DNA from: Protopterus annectens | Taxonomy: Eukaryota; Chordata; Ceratodontiformes; Protopteridae | Assembly (NCBI RefSeq): GCF_019279795.1 | Contig: NC_056743.1 | Span: forward strand, 866,644,864-866,708,863 | DNA length: 64,000 nt | Direction: 5' to 3' | Part shown: positions 1-11,559 of the stretch, one piece after another | How the letters are laid out: each line of letters starts with the position of its first letter | Position numbering within the stretch: the first letter of the stretch is position 1 | Program-made: the position numbers and the translations under genes | Notes under the pieces: generated by a model | Databases searched by the model: none | The model's input: the letters and a program-made list of their open reading frames with translations, nothing else | What the model was told of the DNA's origin: nothing

Positions 1-2825
1 TGTTCCATTATTACTTCCCCCTCTACTCCAGGGGAAGTCATTGCTGCATGAGTCCTGGAAATGTCCTTGGGTTTTTTTTAAACCATAGCCTTCCACTTCT
101 TTGGTTCCAGGAATAGGGTCATTGACGAGTGGAGAAGCATACACCCATAGCAGAAAGGGTCTTTCTGCCTTTCTCACATCTGGCTAATGTCTCCTTAACC
201 TTGGGACCAAACAGGGGAAGCTCCTTATAATGGAGTGTTGACAAAAGAAGACTTAAATGACTCCATGAAATTGCACAGGTGCATCCAGGCATTTCTCCTG
301 ATTGCTACTCCTGAACCTGCTGTTCTTGTTGCCCCTTTGGTAGCATGAGCAATTAGCCTCATGGAAAAATTAGAGATAGATTCCAGGGTGGCAACCTGAG
401 AGGCTATTTTGTCTTGAACTCCCTCAGCTACTACTCCTGAAAGAGTATTTGACAGCTCTTTAATCAGATCTCTTTGAAGCCTGGGAAAATGTGCCATGTA
501 GTTCAAAAACCTAAGGGTGAAGGTCAGTGATGTGTAAATGTGCTTCCCAAATTTATCCATTGTCCTAGACTCCTTGTTAGGAGGATTGATAAAAGAACTT
601 TCATCAACAAGTTCCTTCTTGGTGGTTTCCGCTACCACCATGGCGTCTACTGTGATACCCTTGGTCCAATGTTGCTGATGTTTAGGAGCAGAAGGAATGC
701 AGTCAGGTCTCTTTGGGATCGGCTCAATGGAGTCAGGTGACTTCCAAGCCTGCTGAGAGATCAACTTACCAAGATCAATGGGTGGAGAGATCTAAGAAGT
801 AGAAAGCTGGGCACGAAAAGCTTCTAGGTATACCAATTCCTCTGAGGAAGGTTGGATGGAAGTCCAACTACACCTCTGTTTAAGGATTTCTAGGATGTCC
901 CCAAAGGAAACATCTTCAGGAGGTGATTTAGGGGAACCTTCCCCCTCATCAAAATCAGTATCTTCTGTGAAGGACTCTTTAGGGGAGTTCAAGTGCTTCT
1001 TCTTGCACTTTGTCTTTGAAGGTACCTATTTGGTGGGGTGCTCCAGAAAGGTATCTGAAGATGCCAGAACCACAGTGGTCAGGTCCTGAGACTTTTGTGC
1101 CCTCTGTCCCAGGGAAGAGACTGAAGGAAGCTCCAGTCACGAGGATGGGCAAGAAGCTTGGTGTGACAGGGAAGGCACAGACTGTCTGTCCACCTTGGAC
1201 AAGGCCCTTTCCATGGCCATAGAGGGATGGGAAGCCCAGAACCAAACTATACTCCAGAACCGTGGTCCCACCCTGCACCAAGGAGGCCACCTCTGACACT
1301 GAAGACAGTGTTGAATTTACATATGCAGAAGGACTGAGTGGCATGGAAGGCTCTGAAAGCATCAAAGTCAAACTCTGTCCCTTGGAACCAGAAATGAAGC
1401 CTTGAGTCCAGGAGCTCTCTGGATCCAACACACCGGAGGATCTCAGGGTAATTATCAGTGTTGAAGAAGGACCTCTGATTGGCACCAAAGTCAAAGCCAG
1501 GAAGGTTGGCACCAGAGGCTCTGAAAGCTCAACTGAAGTTGAAGGAGGAATTAACAACGGTGTGGAGGAAGGTGTGGTTCCAGAGCTAACTTGGCTAGAA
1601 ACTGTGGAAGGAGGATGTCCCCTCACTGTAAGGAGCTGATCCACCACTCTCATAATATTGGATTCAGATAGACTCTTGCTGGATTGAATCAAGGATTGTG
1701 ATGGAGATCTTGGTGGATGTCTCTCCAAAAAAGGGCTAGGAGGATAGTCCACAAATGAATCAATAGAATCCGAGTATCTTTATCACTGGACATAAATGAC
1801 TGAAGTAGCCTTCGGTTTTATGGATTTAGTTGGCACCAAATATGAGGTGCCTAAGGTTGATGTAGGTACCAACATAGTAGGATGGGATGATGAAGTGTTC
1901 AGCATCAAAGAAGTCGGTGTAGTAGCAGGCACTACTGATGCCGAAGACTTGCCAGCTTGAATTACCGGTTTTAGCTGGTGGTTCTGATGATACTATCGGC
2001 ACCGTCTGAGCCCATTTCTTGGTCTTAGAAGAAGATGATAATGTACTTAAATCTATTTTGGGACAAGATATAGCCTCTTCAAAATAAGATTTTAGGAGAC
2101 CCTTTAAGATGAACGTATTTTTATGATCTATCAATGCCCTGTTGCTGAAACTATGACAGATCACACAATCATCTTGTAGATGGACTACACCAAGACAATA
2201 CATACACAGAGTGTGTCCATACAAGTTTGGCATTTTTCTGTCACATTTCTGGCACCTCATGAAGCCAGAGGTGCCTTTAGAGGGTTTTTGAGTTTTGTCA
2301 GCCAGTGACAGATAAAGACAGTGGCTACAAATCACATGCACACTCACAGACACACCAAAAAACTACAAGACAGAACAAAAAGTTTTTTTTTAGAGACTAG
2401 ACAAGGAAAAAGAAGGAAGGGGACACCAGCAATGGTATGGAAGATTACCCACAGTGAAAAAGGGAAAAGGGTACCAACAATGGTATTAAAGAAACTACCA
2501 AAGATAGAAATAGGGAAAAAGGTGCACTCACACAATGTATAGAGTATGTAAAGAGGAGTGGGTAGGATATACAAGAACTTTAGAAGAATTTAGAAGAAAA
2601 AAGATATAAAATAAACCTTACAGCAGGCTATTGCTCAAGAGTTCAGATAGAACGTATCAGGCACTACAAAGTGGCAAATGAGATCTGGGGTGATTTGGTG
2701 AGAAGCATTGTGGATAGAGCTTAGCAAGAGAGATTTGAAAGGCACGAGCTGGAATAATGGCCAAGTTAGTTCTGAGACTCGGGACCGAGCCCACACTCAA
2801 GGATTACATGAAGATTGACAACATC
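1..2825 (-). mobile_element. DIRS-type retrotransposon D1, gag part, continuing past the left edge
   Basis: The minus strand carries consecutive broken reading frames whose order and content match the gag region of the DIRS elements further right in the window. The shared block begins near the residues KHIYTS (compare KKVYTS in the other copies) and is followed by a helical stretch ending in NTPL/DAPL. Reverse transcriptase and recombinase would lie left of position 1. The right boundary is uncertain: from about 2,360 to 2,825 the DNA is noncoding and probably the element's 5' terminal region, but no second terminus is present to compare. D1 is clearly diverged from D2-D4 and may be a separate subfamily. 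Confidence 0.7.
225..2353 (-). pseudogene. D1 gag-like ORF, broken
   Basis: Four minus-strand frames (1,826-2,353, 979-1,752, 792-992, 225-764) together cover what looks like one gag-like protein. The N-terminal part has a Cys/His cluster: CxxC near 2,250, then HxxCxxCLGxxH and CxxC near 2,150-2,220. The middle is Ser/Pro rich and low in complexity. The C-terminal 179 codons match the conserved gag block of the other DIRS copies. Frameshifts and stops separate the pieces, so it is a relic. DIRS gag is presumed to be a nucleocapsid-like RNA-binding protein; that role is inferred from the family. Confidence 0.65.
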
Positions 2826-3391
2826 AGATTGTATATTCTGTCTAGTGTAGCCCAGTTTTTGTATCTTGAATAGTATGCAAATTCACCCCAAACTCCTAGT
2901 ACTGAACTTATATCTTCCATACCAAATGTTGCCAAAAATTTCTTTAAAAATCTACCCTTCTTTGTTATATTTTCCCTTCTGGGCTCCCCAGACACATCTT
3001 CAATGTTGCAAATCAAATTCCAGTCCCCACTTATAAGTAATATTCCTTGCTGAAAGCTGATTAGTTCTCCCAGAATTTTCTTATGCTCCATTATAGCAGT
3101 TTTCAGTAGAATACAAGCCAGAGTAATCCTTCTCCCTTGCCAGTAGCCCTTTAATACTATAAGTCTTCCACTACAGTCTCTTATATTTTCTTCAATTACT
3201 ATTGGAGCTGCTCTTGCAATTAATATGAGTACTCCTCTCTTCCTTTGCCCCAGATACTCTGCTGAATAACTATTGTGAAAACCTTTCTTTATCAAATTCA
3301 CATGTTCAATTCTTTCCAAGTGTGCTTCCTGGAGCACAGCTACTGGCACTCTACATTTTTTAATATAATTCACTACTACTAATTTTTGCAT
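2826..3391 (-). pseudogene. L1-A ORF2 endonuclease fragment
   Basis: About 190 codons match the apurinic-type endonuclease of L1 ORF2. Motifs visible are QEAHLE (usually QETHLE) near the start, SGDWN in the middle and LDRIY at the end. In L1 this domain nicks target DNA to prime reverse transcription. The frame starts close to the true ORF2 start, judging from L1-F and L1-C, and is cut off after LDRIY where the D1 region begins. It cannot encode a working protein. Confidence 0.8.
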
Positions 3392-3691
3392 TTATCTGTG
3401 AGACCATTAATGTTTAGACACATTATAGAAAGAATCATGTTCTTGAGGGATTATACTTCAGACCATTTATGTACAACAGCTTTTTTGTTAAATGTATGGC
3501 TCCAGCTTTTTTTATTCGGTGCATGCACCATTTGGCAGGTTAATCTTTTATACAATTATTTCTTGTCATCTCCATTTCAACCTATGTCACATCTTGCATA
3601 TTTTTTTTGTTTTATTGAAAACCCTCAAGCAAAAAATCCACACTCCCCAAAAAACCTAATAACTTAGTAATAACACACAAAACTGTGTACA

Positions 3692-3762
3692 TGTTAGATA
3701 TACATTTAGAGATTTATAAACACATGTACATCTGTTTGCTAGTTGGTTGCATATACACTTCT

Positions 3763-3801
<39 letters not shown>

Positions 3802-4540
3802 AGTCAGTTAGATGCATACATTTCTGTTTGCTTGCATACATATATTAAGGGGTTAAAGTGTTCTCAGCTAAAAATAAATAAATAAAACAGCATTAATCTT
3901 ATGTAACATGCTGGCACAGCTTGAGAAAAATGCTGATAAGGATAAACTGAATGTTCAGTATTTAATGCAAGCTTTACGGATTACAGATAAGGACACAGGT
4001 GCAAGGAAGAAACCAAGTTGGAGGCAAAAACAACTTACTGAACTGTTACGTAATTCACCTTGAAACAAGAACACAAAGGAGCTTATTAGCAGACTGCATG
4101 CCACTGAAATACTGCTTTCTCACAGAAACATTCTCAAACAGGAAAGACTACCTAAACGTTTAATAGACTGTATGGCATCAGAAAATACCAAAGTAATGAC
4201 TTGGAGATTTCCCAAAAGACTGCTTTCATAAGAATGTATATATGTGATATCTGATCTGATTTCTTGTTAGATCTGCTGAGATCTGCATAAGGGAGCACAC
4301 CCTTCATGTTGTATGAAATCTGACTTGAAAGTAAACCCTGCAAACTGTATAGTTGTATGTGTCATCTGTAAGTTATTAGTTTCTGTGCAAAAAAGATGAT
4401 AATAAACTGCTGAAAAGGTTAATAATATATGTTTATGTGCATTAACCAGATTTTTATTCTATAAGGCACTCAGCATTCAGCACAGGCATCTGCAATTAAT
4501 TTGCTAAGACCTTAAATCATTCATTTTAAATAACTTTTCA
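3692..4540 (+). repeat. 5' LTR of the 3.7-kb LTR element
   Basis: This 849-bp LTR matches 6,824-7,362 at its start and over its last 410 bp. It holds an extra block of about 320 bp (roughly 3,808-4,124) absent from the other LTR; both junctions share 'cag'. A run of alternating TA lies near 3,765-3,797. A possible polyadenylation signal, aataaa, occurs near 4,400. The extra block includes a short open frame of about 50 codons starting near 3,909 (MLAQLEKN...), of unknown meaning. Confidence 0.65.
3765..3797. repeat. (TA)n microsatellite
   Basis: About 16 uninterrupted TA units inside the 5' LTR; the 3' LTR lacks them, so they expanded after or around insertion. Confidence 0.95.
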
Positions 4541-6823
4541 ATGTCGGGCCTTGCCTGCATTCAAACACAGGGGGAGTGGTGCCTGTGCCTTGTATAAGGT
4601 CACTTCAGTGAAAGCACAGTAACTAACATTTATGTATGTGATTGTGTCTAGAATAGGAGCACTTCAATTTCCACAGTTTACAGCAGTACAGTTTCTCAGA
4701 CATCTGAATCCAGAGAAGGACTGCCATGCAGGAAGTAAGCAGTACCATAAATTCTCCAGGTTAGTGAAAACTTCAAGTTTGAATTTGCAACTGCCAGATT
4801 CATTTCACCAGCTTTAGAGTCAGCAGAACAGAATACTGAGAAATATCAGACAGCCCATGCAGAATCACAAGACAAAAATAATCTGGTTAGTAAAGACTTA
4901 AAGCAACAGCAGTTAGCTACATTAATAAACAATAATTTATGACATACTATTCTACATTTAGAAAATGGTTAGCATACACAGCAGAATCTAATGTAACTTT
5001 TAGTCAGTTAAAACAAGACACTTATCAGTTAAACAGTAATGCAAAATCACCATTTCAAATAAGAGAACAGATCTAGGGAATAACAAATAAAAGGAGTTAA
5101 AAGTAGTAAAGACATGAGGTCACAACACTGAAATGCATTTTCTTTTCACCTAAGGTGCATCTGTATAAAATGCACAAGAGCAAAAGGCAGACAACAGAAA
5201 ATGTAAATATGTAAATATATTTGTTTTAAGCATGTGTTAGTTAAGCCAAGGTATATTTTGTTTCTTACAATATTTTGTAATTGTATAACAGCATCAAAAA
5301 GAGCAGAGATGCCAGCAAAAACTGTTTAACTGAGTACATAACATTATGCATAGTTATGCAAATTACAAATACCTATTATAGTTCTAAGAGTTTTACAACT
5401 GCATCCCAATATCAAGTTGCAAGTGTATTAACAAATGACTGAAGGTAGAAAAGTGCTGAAGGGGTTAGGAAATGTAATGTGGTTTACACAGTCTGAAATA
5501 TGCAGAAAGAAAAAAAGTAAGAAATTTTGTTTTATGTAAACTTGGACCTTCCCAGGCTAAAAAAGGTAATTACAAAAAATGTTGGAGAGATAAAATGTTA
5601 CTTGTACTGAAATTTATAAGGTCAAAAAACAAAACTGGATGCCAGGCCAGGTTGGCTTATGTTTTTCTAAAACATTATTGTTACCAAAACATAATGAAGT
5701 ATTCATGCACAGCACTCAGCAAAATCCACAAAAGTTTGTAAAAATCTTGTTTGATAATTCTAATAAAATGTCAATATTTTGCATACGTCATTAATAATCT
5801 GTTTGCAAGTAAGTACTAAAAGTAAAAAAAAACTCAGTTATTCAGAGTACAGACAGTAAATGAGCCATGGTATGCACGTCAAATAAATTATGCAGGTCCT
5901 TAACAGCCAGAGGACAGGCATACATTCAATTCTCACAATATAAAGTAAATACAATTCTGCATACTAGAGGGGGAAAGGCACTCTTTGAATTTTACACTGA
6001 CTGTGTAAATAGTACTGCAGAAGGGACTAAAATAAAGGTACAAGAAAAAACATATTGGTCTGTTTTAATAATTCAGTAATTATTAAAAAACAATGATGCT
6101 TTTTATTGTCATTAAGTGATTAGGGTACCATCAACATGTACGGTAGTATGACAAAAATACCAGAAATATATTTTGTTTCAAGTAGTTTAATTAGCAGGCT
6201 TCAGTTTAATACTAAGTTTGTAAACTAGACTGAGTGTACATTACAGCCCATGTATTGTATGTACAAACACAAATACATTCTGTACAAGCAAGCGTATGCT
6301 ATATAGTAAATGGTTTAATATGTAAACAGAATTCTTCAGTGTATAAACCATGTTTTCTTCAACATTTATAAATCTGTGTAAATGGACAATTTTGCATTTG
6401 AGTTTTAAACTGTTCACAGAAATTGCTCTTCAATTCATTTGTATGTATAATATATCAAAGTTTGACATTTATGACTTTTTTTTTTCAAAAAAGCAAGACT
6501 AATGCCTTTGCAATAAAATTCACAAGCATTGTCAATGTAAAATTTTATAAAGTCATATTCAGCAATTGCAAAATATAGCTCATAACTGGTAAAACATTTT
6601 TACATAATGGTCTTCAAAAGAAAAAGGTTGTTAAATTAAATAATTCATCCAATTCAAGTAGTAATGGTTGCTATCATTGTATTAACAATATAAAACTGTG
6701 TTGCATCGAAAGAAAACTAAAGGTTTTGTTTCCAAATGTGTTTCTAGTAAGCAGTAATAATTAACCAAAAAGTATATACCAATGTAGACTGGTTTTGTAT
6801 TTTTAAAATAAAACAGAGGGAAT
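4541..6823 (+). other. Interior of the LTR element, no recognisable genes
   Basis: This A/T-rich stretch lies between the two LTRs and should once have held gag-pol-env or a non-autonomous filler. Frames are short; the longest (5,867-6,079, 70 codons) has one N-glycosylation-type site but no family motif. The bases just after the 5' LTR do not give a clear primer-binding site starting TGG. Either the element is a non-autonomous derivative or its genes have decayed beyond recognition by eye. Confidence 0.5.
6811..6823 (+). other. Putative polypurine tract
   Basis: The sequence aaacagagggaat sits immediately upstream of the TG that opens the 3' LTR. Purine tracts at this spot prime plus-strand synthesis in LTR retroelements and set the element's orientation as plus. 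Confidence 0.6.
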
Positions 6824-7362
6824 TGTTAGATATATATTTAGAGATTTATAAATGCATGTACATCTGTTTGCTAGTTAGGTGCATATACACTTCTGTTGCT
6901 ATAATGTACTGCATGCAAGAATAATTTAGTCAGAAACATTCTCAAACAGGAAAGACTCCTTAAAAGTTTAATAAACAGACTGTATGACATCAGAAAATAC
7001 CAAAGTAATGACTTTGAAAGTTCCCAAAATACGTTTTTCATAAGAATGTATATATGTGAGATCTGATATGATTTCTTGAGAGATCTGCTTTGTGGAGAAC
7101 ACGTTTCATGTTGTATTGAGAAGCAACTTGAAGACAGTAAACCCTGCAAACTGTACAGTGTTGTATATGTTGTCTGCTATATAAACAAGTTATTTTAGTA
7201 CTCTGCACAAGAAAGATAATATATTGCTGAAAATGTTAACAATCTTCAAAGTTTATGTGCACTAACCAGTTTTTTACAAGGCACTAACACAGAAGCTGCA
7301 GCCAGCAGCTTCAGTAAGTAAGACAAACTGACATTCAATCATACATTTTAAATAAGTTTTCA
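6824..7362 (+). repeat. 3' LTR of the 3.7-kb LTR element
   Basis: This 539-bp repeat begins TGTTAGATAT and ends TTTTCA, matching the 5' LTR except for the 320-bp block missing after 'tttagtcag'. Several small indels separate the two copies, so the insertion is old. Confidence 0.65.
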
Positions 7363-8454
7363 GTATATAAGAACTAATGCTCTAAAATGATAGCCAGGCC
7401 CACAGGTTAGAGACACCCAAAAATGAAGGTCATTCATGCTAAGAGGCATGAAACAGTTTGTGCTTTTAGTAAATGCTATCTGATTTTTGCCTTATGTTTA
7501 TAGCCCTTCCAACTAAGAAACACTTGAATGCTTTCAGTAGACATTTTCTCCAAGCCATTTCTCTTTATCAAATTGTCTTCTGGTGACATGCAAACCAGGC
7601 ACAAACTGCTAAGGATACCTTGTTTAGCAGAAAAAAAGCCTTACAATATTCAATATTCTTTTCCATTTACATGTTGTGTAATATGCTTGTTGCTTGGTAA
7701 ATCCCAGGGTTAACCGAATCATTTGCCTATGCAAGCATGAGAAAAAGTAGATTAATTTTTCTTTTGCCATGCTCGCTCAACCAGACTCTTCCTTTTTCCA
7801 TTTTTTCTCACATTGCAGTGCCTACATTTCTTAAAACTGAACAGGTAAAAACAAAGAAGGGAGAAAATGAAAAAATAAAATCCCCTGTTCATATTAATAT
7901 CCCCATTACATTAAAAAAAATAACTTAAAAAGCTTTACTTCATAGCTTGCTAAGAAAATCATGCAACATTTAAACTTTACCATTAAGAGAAAAAAAAAGA
8001 AATTTGTTTTACTTATAGTTAACTTTCTCCCATATCCTTCTCTCTCCAAAGAAGTTCTCCAAAGCTTAATAACGTAATGTAGGGCATATATTTTAGAGTC
8101 CCCTACAAATTTAGCAGTCCACAAAAATCCAATATTTGCAAATCCTCTTGTTCTGCCAAGTTTCACAAATATAATTACTGTTTTGTAATTCCACATTTGT
8201 TTACAGGTAACTACTTTTATTCTCCAAACATTAATAACATGAAGCAGAGTATAAGCTTTAAAGTTCCCCACAAGTTTAACAAAGTCAAAAAAAGTTCAAT
8301 ACTTTCAGATTTTCCTGTTCTGTCATGTTTCAGAAGTATAATTATTGCTTTATCACCCCAGAGCTGCTGATTTCCAAGTTACTACCTTTAATCCTGTTTA
8401 TCTTTATCTCCCAAATCCTGTGTCTGTTTCATTTCCAAAATATTCCAGATTCTT
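7363..8454 (-). other. L1-A inter-ORF region with tandem units
   Basis: This lies between ORF1 and ORF2 of L1-A on the minus strand. The part from about 7,385 to 7,770 matches 44,950-45,430 next to L1-D, so it belongs to the L1 family. From about 8,040 to 8,390 a unit of roughly 170 bp is repeated at least twice: compare 'cttaataacgtaatgtagggcatatatttt' at 8,068 with 'attaataacatgaagcagagtataagcttt' at 8,230, and the following 'cccctacaaatttag/ccccacaagtttaac' blocks. No protein domain is seen here. Confidence 0.55.
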
Positions 8455-9520
8455 TTAGTTGATTCTTAATGTTTTCTTCCTTCTCTCAAGCAACTGAAAC
8501 AGTGGAAAAGATTTCATGGACTCAGTCTCTCTGTAGTCCTTAGTACCAGGAGAACATAAAGCAGAACCTCCTACTGATTCACAGCTCATTCTTTTTTGGA
8601 CAAACTTTTGTATTTCCTCCTTAGCATGTACTTCATCAAAAAATAATTTTGTCCCTCTAGGGAAAAACACTTTAAAGATGACTGGGTACAGCAGTTTGAA
8701 TCTCACACCTGCTTTTTGACATTCCCTAAATAATGGAATATATTTACTCCTCTTTTGCCTGTGTACACTGAGTAATCATTCTCCAGAACACTGTACTCTT
8801 TCTTCCCACTTTTAGCACTTTATTTTTCTGCCACAGTTTTGTAAAACCGGCTTCTTTTGTCGATAAGACTGCATTTTTACTATTAAAGGTCTAGGTTGTT
8901 TTTTAGTAACCAGATTTGGAGCATGCAAACAGTGTGCCCTTTCAGTTAACAGTTCCTGTTGTGGAATACCAGTCCAGTTGCTTATTAGTGCTTTCATAAA
9001 ATTAATACAGTCTGTTCCTTCCAACTTCTCTGGTATAGCATAAAATCTCAGGTTTTCCCTAAGTGCTCTGTCCTCTAATTAATTTTTTTTTGAAACATCT
9101 CCTCTTGTGCTGTCTCATATTCAGCCAGCCTTTTCTTCATTTCATTCTCTGAGTTTTGCAGTTCTGTCATTTAATCTGAATATCTGTTTAAAGCTTCTTT
9201 CATTTTTTTCCAGCTTTTAATTGTTTGTGTTCATATACTTCTTCAGTGCTTCATTTATTTTAACCAGGACTGTGTGCAGCTGCTTTATACTCTCCTCTAG
9301 GTTACTGGAAGTTATGTCTGGAACTTGTAGTGCTTCTTGCTGAACCATGGCAGTACTCCTCTGTCTGTGCTTCTTTCTCACCTTTGGTAGCTGACTTTCC
9401 TCCAGATCTTTTATATCTCTTTTTTCCTGGCATCCAGACAGTGCATGTACTAGCCAGTTACTGAAAGTTACCCATAATTCTAGATCCACTGGCCATCTTT
9501 GCTATGTTTCTGTTTTCAGA
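8455..9520 (-). pseudogene. L1-A ORF1, broken
   Basis: Three minus-strand frames (9,217-9,489, 8,812-9,024, 8,455-8,706) cover an L1 ORF1 protein in order. The first is the N-terminal region leading to the coiled coil. The second matches the RNA-recognition domain, with an ERAHCLHAP motif (ERAHR-type) and PRPLIVK. The third matches the C-terminal domain, rich in basic residues and containing a VHAKEEIQKF-like block. L1 ORF1 is an RNA-binding chaperone that coats L1 RNA. Frameshifts and stops between the pieces make it nonfunctional. Confidence 0.75.
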
Positions 9521-10103
9521 CTGGGTGAGCCAGAATTAAACTGTTACTCAATGTGCAGTCATCTTGGAATTCACTCAGTCTGGGACTTTTGTTTCTATTA
9601 AGAGGATAAAACTTCAATATTTGAAGTTGTATATAGTTTTGTGTGTTAGCATTAAGTTAATAGGTTTAGGGGATACTGCGTGTGTATGTGTGTGTGTGTG
9701 TTTTTGAGAGCTTTCAATAAAACAAAAAGTTTTATAAGACATGACAGAGGCTCAAAACAAACAGTATAAAAGTTCAACCTACCAAACAGTGCATGCATGT
9801 AACACAAAAGCTGGAACTTGATATTTAACAAAAAAGGTGTACATAAAAGGTGAGAATAATATTTTTTTTTAATACAGTGATGCTTTCTTTAATATCTTTA
9901 AATGTAAATGACCTCATGGATAAATACAAACAATAAAGAGTAGTGAATTGGAGCTTTCCTCCTCTGGCATCTGCTGAAAAAGGGCTGCTGCCCAGTCAGA
10001 TTAACCTGGCCAACAAATGTCAAATAAAAAAATTAAAAAATTATATTAAAAAAATGTAGAGTGCAAATAGCTATGTTACAGGGGACACAAAATAACTGAA
10101 CAT

Positions 10104-10678
10104 GTGAATTTTATAAGGAAAGGTTTTCAGGATGGTTATGCAGCAGAATACCTGAGAAAAAGGAAAACAGGACTATTTATATTAATTGTAAGAGGAGCTC
10201 AAATAGAGAGAGAAGAAAAAAAAGACAATAATGACAGATTTGTAGTGCTAAGGGGCTACTGGCAAGTGAGGAAGATTACACTGGCATGTATTTACATTCC
10301 ACCTAAAACTGCTATAATGGAGCTTAAGAAAATTCTAGGAGAAATAATCAGTTTTCAGCAGGGAATATTACTTATAGGTGGGGACCGGAATTTGATTTGC
10401 AGCAGTTAATATGTATCTGGGGGCCCAGAAGGGAAAATATAACAAGGAAAGGTAGATTTTTGAACAAATTTATGAAAATATTTGGCATGGAAGATGTGAC
10501 TTCAGTAACAGGAGGTTGGAGTGAATTTGCATATTATTCCCCAAGACAGAAAAACTGGGCTAGGCTAGACAGAATTTACATTTCACAGGAATGTGTACAT
10601 TTAATTGAAGGTTTTGATACTCATCCAATAACTACTTCACATCATGTGCCAATAGCTAAAATAAAAGCACAGGGTTAG
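10104..10678 (+). pseudogene. L1-C ORF2 endonuclease fragment
   Basis: Two overlapping frames (10,104-10,409 and 10,397-10,678) carry the middle and end of the L1 endonuclease, including IGGDRN (usually GGDWN), WARLDRIYIS and a C-terminal block ending HHVPIAKIK, which corresponds to SDH in active enzymes. The usual serine-aspartate-histidine is changed to SHH. A frameshift near 10,400 and the V-SINE at 10,678 interrupt it. Confidence 0.75.
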
Positions 10679-10878
10679 TTTGTGTCTTTTGGCTTTTCCC
10701 GGTTAGGGGTTGCCACAGCGGAACTCCGGTCTGCTAATGATTGGTAGTGGATTTTTACATACCGGGTTACCAGCCCTGATGCACAACCTTCATCGAAGGC
10801 ATACCTCATTCATGTATGCCTCCACACAGAAGACGCTCTACCTGAGAATCGAATGGGGCAACGTCTTGCTATGAGGTG
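10678..10878 (-). mobile_element. V-SINE, copy 1, inserted in L1-C
   Basis: The minus strand reads from a tRNA-like head with a B-box (gattctcaggt region near 10,835) to the tail 'ctgtggcaacccctaaccgggaaaagcc', the mark of V-SINEs. It is about 200 bp. Flanks cacagggtta (10,669-10,678) and cacaaggtaa (10,880-10,889) are target duplications with one or two changes; L1-F has the unoccupied site at 34,277-34,286. V-SINEs are copied by LINE machinery recognising their 3' tail. Several substitutions relative to copy 2 show it is older. Confidence 0.85.
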
Positions 10879-11210
10879 ACACAAGGTAATGAGATAAAAA
10901 TGAGACATTGGTGCTATCCCTCCTATCTGCTGAAAAGATAGGAATTTAAGGAATGTGTTGTGGAGATTATTCAGGAGCTGTTAGAGAGCATAGAAATTTC
11001 TTCTGAAAATATAGTTAAAGAGTGGGATAAAATTAATGTGAAGTTTAAAATAGGGTGGAAGTAAAAGAAAGGGGGCTATGGTTAAGAAGTAACAAGAATT
11101 ATTTAGAGGCATGACAAATGTTAAAGTATTAAAAATAAGAAACCTGCAGGCCAGAGACTCTGACAGGTGGGAAACGTGCAGCAAAATACAAAACAGTACA
11201 AAAACAGTGG

Positions 11211-11247
11211 ATTAGCACTTTAATTTATTAAATATAAACCTCTTCAG
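11211..11247 (-). other. Hammerhead-like core in PLE 3' region
   Basis: On the minus strand CTGAAGA (complement of 11,241-11,247) is followed by an A/T-rich stem-loop and then AAAGTGC. The order CTGANGA, stem, (G)AAA is the core of hammerhead ribozymes, which PLEs are known to carry. The conserved G before AAA is absent, so activity is doubtful. Confidence 0.35.
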
Positions 11248-11559
11248 ATAAAACCACATTGCTTGAACTCCATTCAAATAGCAGCAGGTAAAAAGTCAAA
11301 TGGAAAAAAAATCACATGTTAAAAAAATATGATAGACATCACATGATCACCTCTAAAGTGACAAAACATATTTTAGAAAAAATACAGATAACGCAGATAA
11401 AACAATAACTTTAAATACTTCTTAAATGAGATTTAAATAAAACTACCTCTCTAAAGTCTTCAGTTCTACTAAACAGGAAATCGATGTAAAACCATTAAGT
11501 CCTGGCCAGCTACCAGCATTTAATTGCAGCTGCCAATACAATTCACATTTTTTCTAAAA

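Larger units (their letters stand above)
3692..7362 (+). mobile_element. LTR retrotransposon or endogenous retrovirus, degenerate
   Basis: Two related direct repeats (3,692-4,540 and 6,824-7,362) flank a 2.3-kb interior. Both start TGTTAGATAT and end in TTTTCA. A purine-rich tract (aaacagagggaat, 6,811-6,823) lies directly before the second repeat, as expected for a plus-strand polypurine tract. Short flanks gtaca (3,687-3,691) and gtata (7,363-7,367) fit a 5-bp target duplication with one change, and the surrounding L1-A sequence rejoins across the insertion. No gag, pol or protease motif was recognised inside, so family assignment is open. Confidence 0.7.
2826..9578 (-). mobile_element. L1-clade LINE, copy L1-A, interrupted by an LTR element
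   Basis: Read on the minus strand, the 5' end lies near 9,578, where the sequence resembles the 5' start of L1-F at 32,913 (both contain a 'ccaagatg.ctgcaca' block). ORF1 follows (about 9,520-8,455), then a long inter-ORF region, then the start of ORF2 with the endonuclease. Homology stops near 2,826 inside the endonuclease, so reverse transcriptase and 3' end are missing. An LTR element occupies 3,692-7,362. The inter-ORF region matches L1-D (44,550-45,430) on both sides of that insertion, which shows these pieces were once continuous. Confidence 0.8.

Noticed and set aside
2408..2530. Minisatellite near the start of D1
   Set aside because: Two loosely similar 50-60-bp purine-rich stretches ('aatggtat' blocks) are not enough to call a tandem array.
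3909..4070. Short open frame in the extra block of the 5' LTR as a gene
   Set aside because: Only about 50 codons, absent from the other LTR and with no recognisable domain.
5100..6800. A host exon in the interior of the LTR element
   Set aside because: No open frame with splice sites or conserved domain was visible, and the stretch lies between two LTRs.
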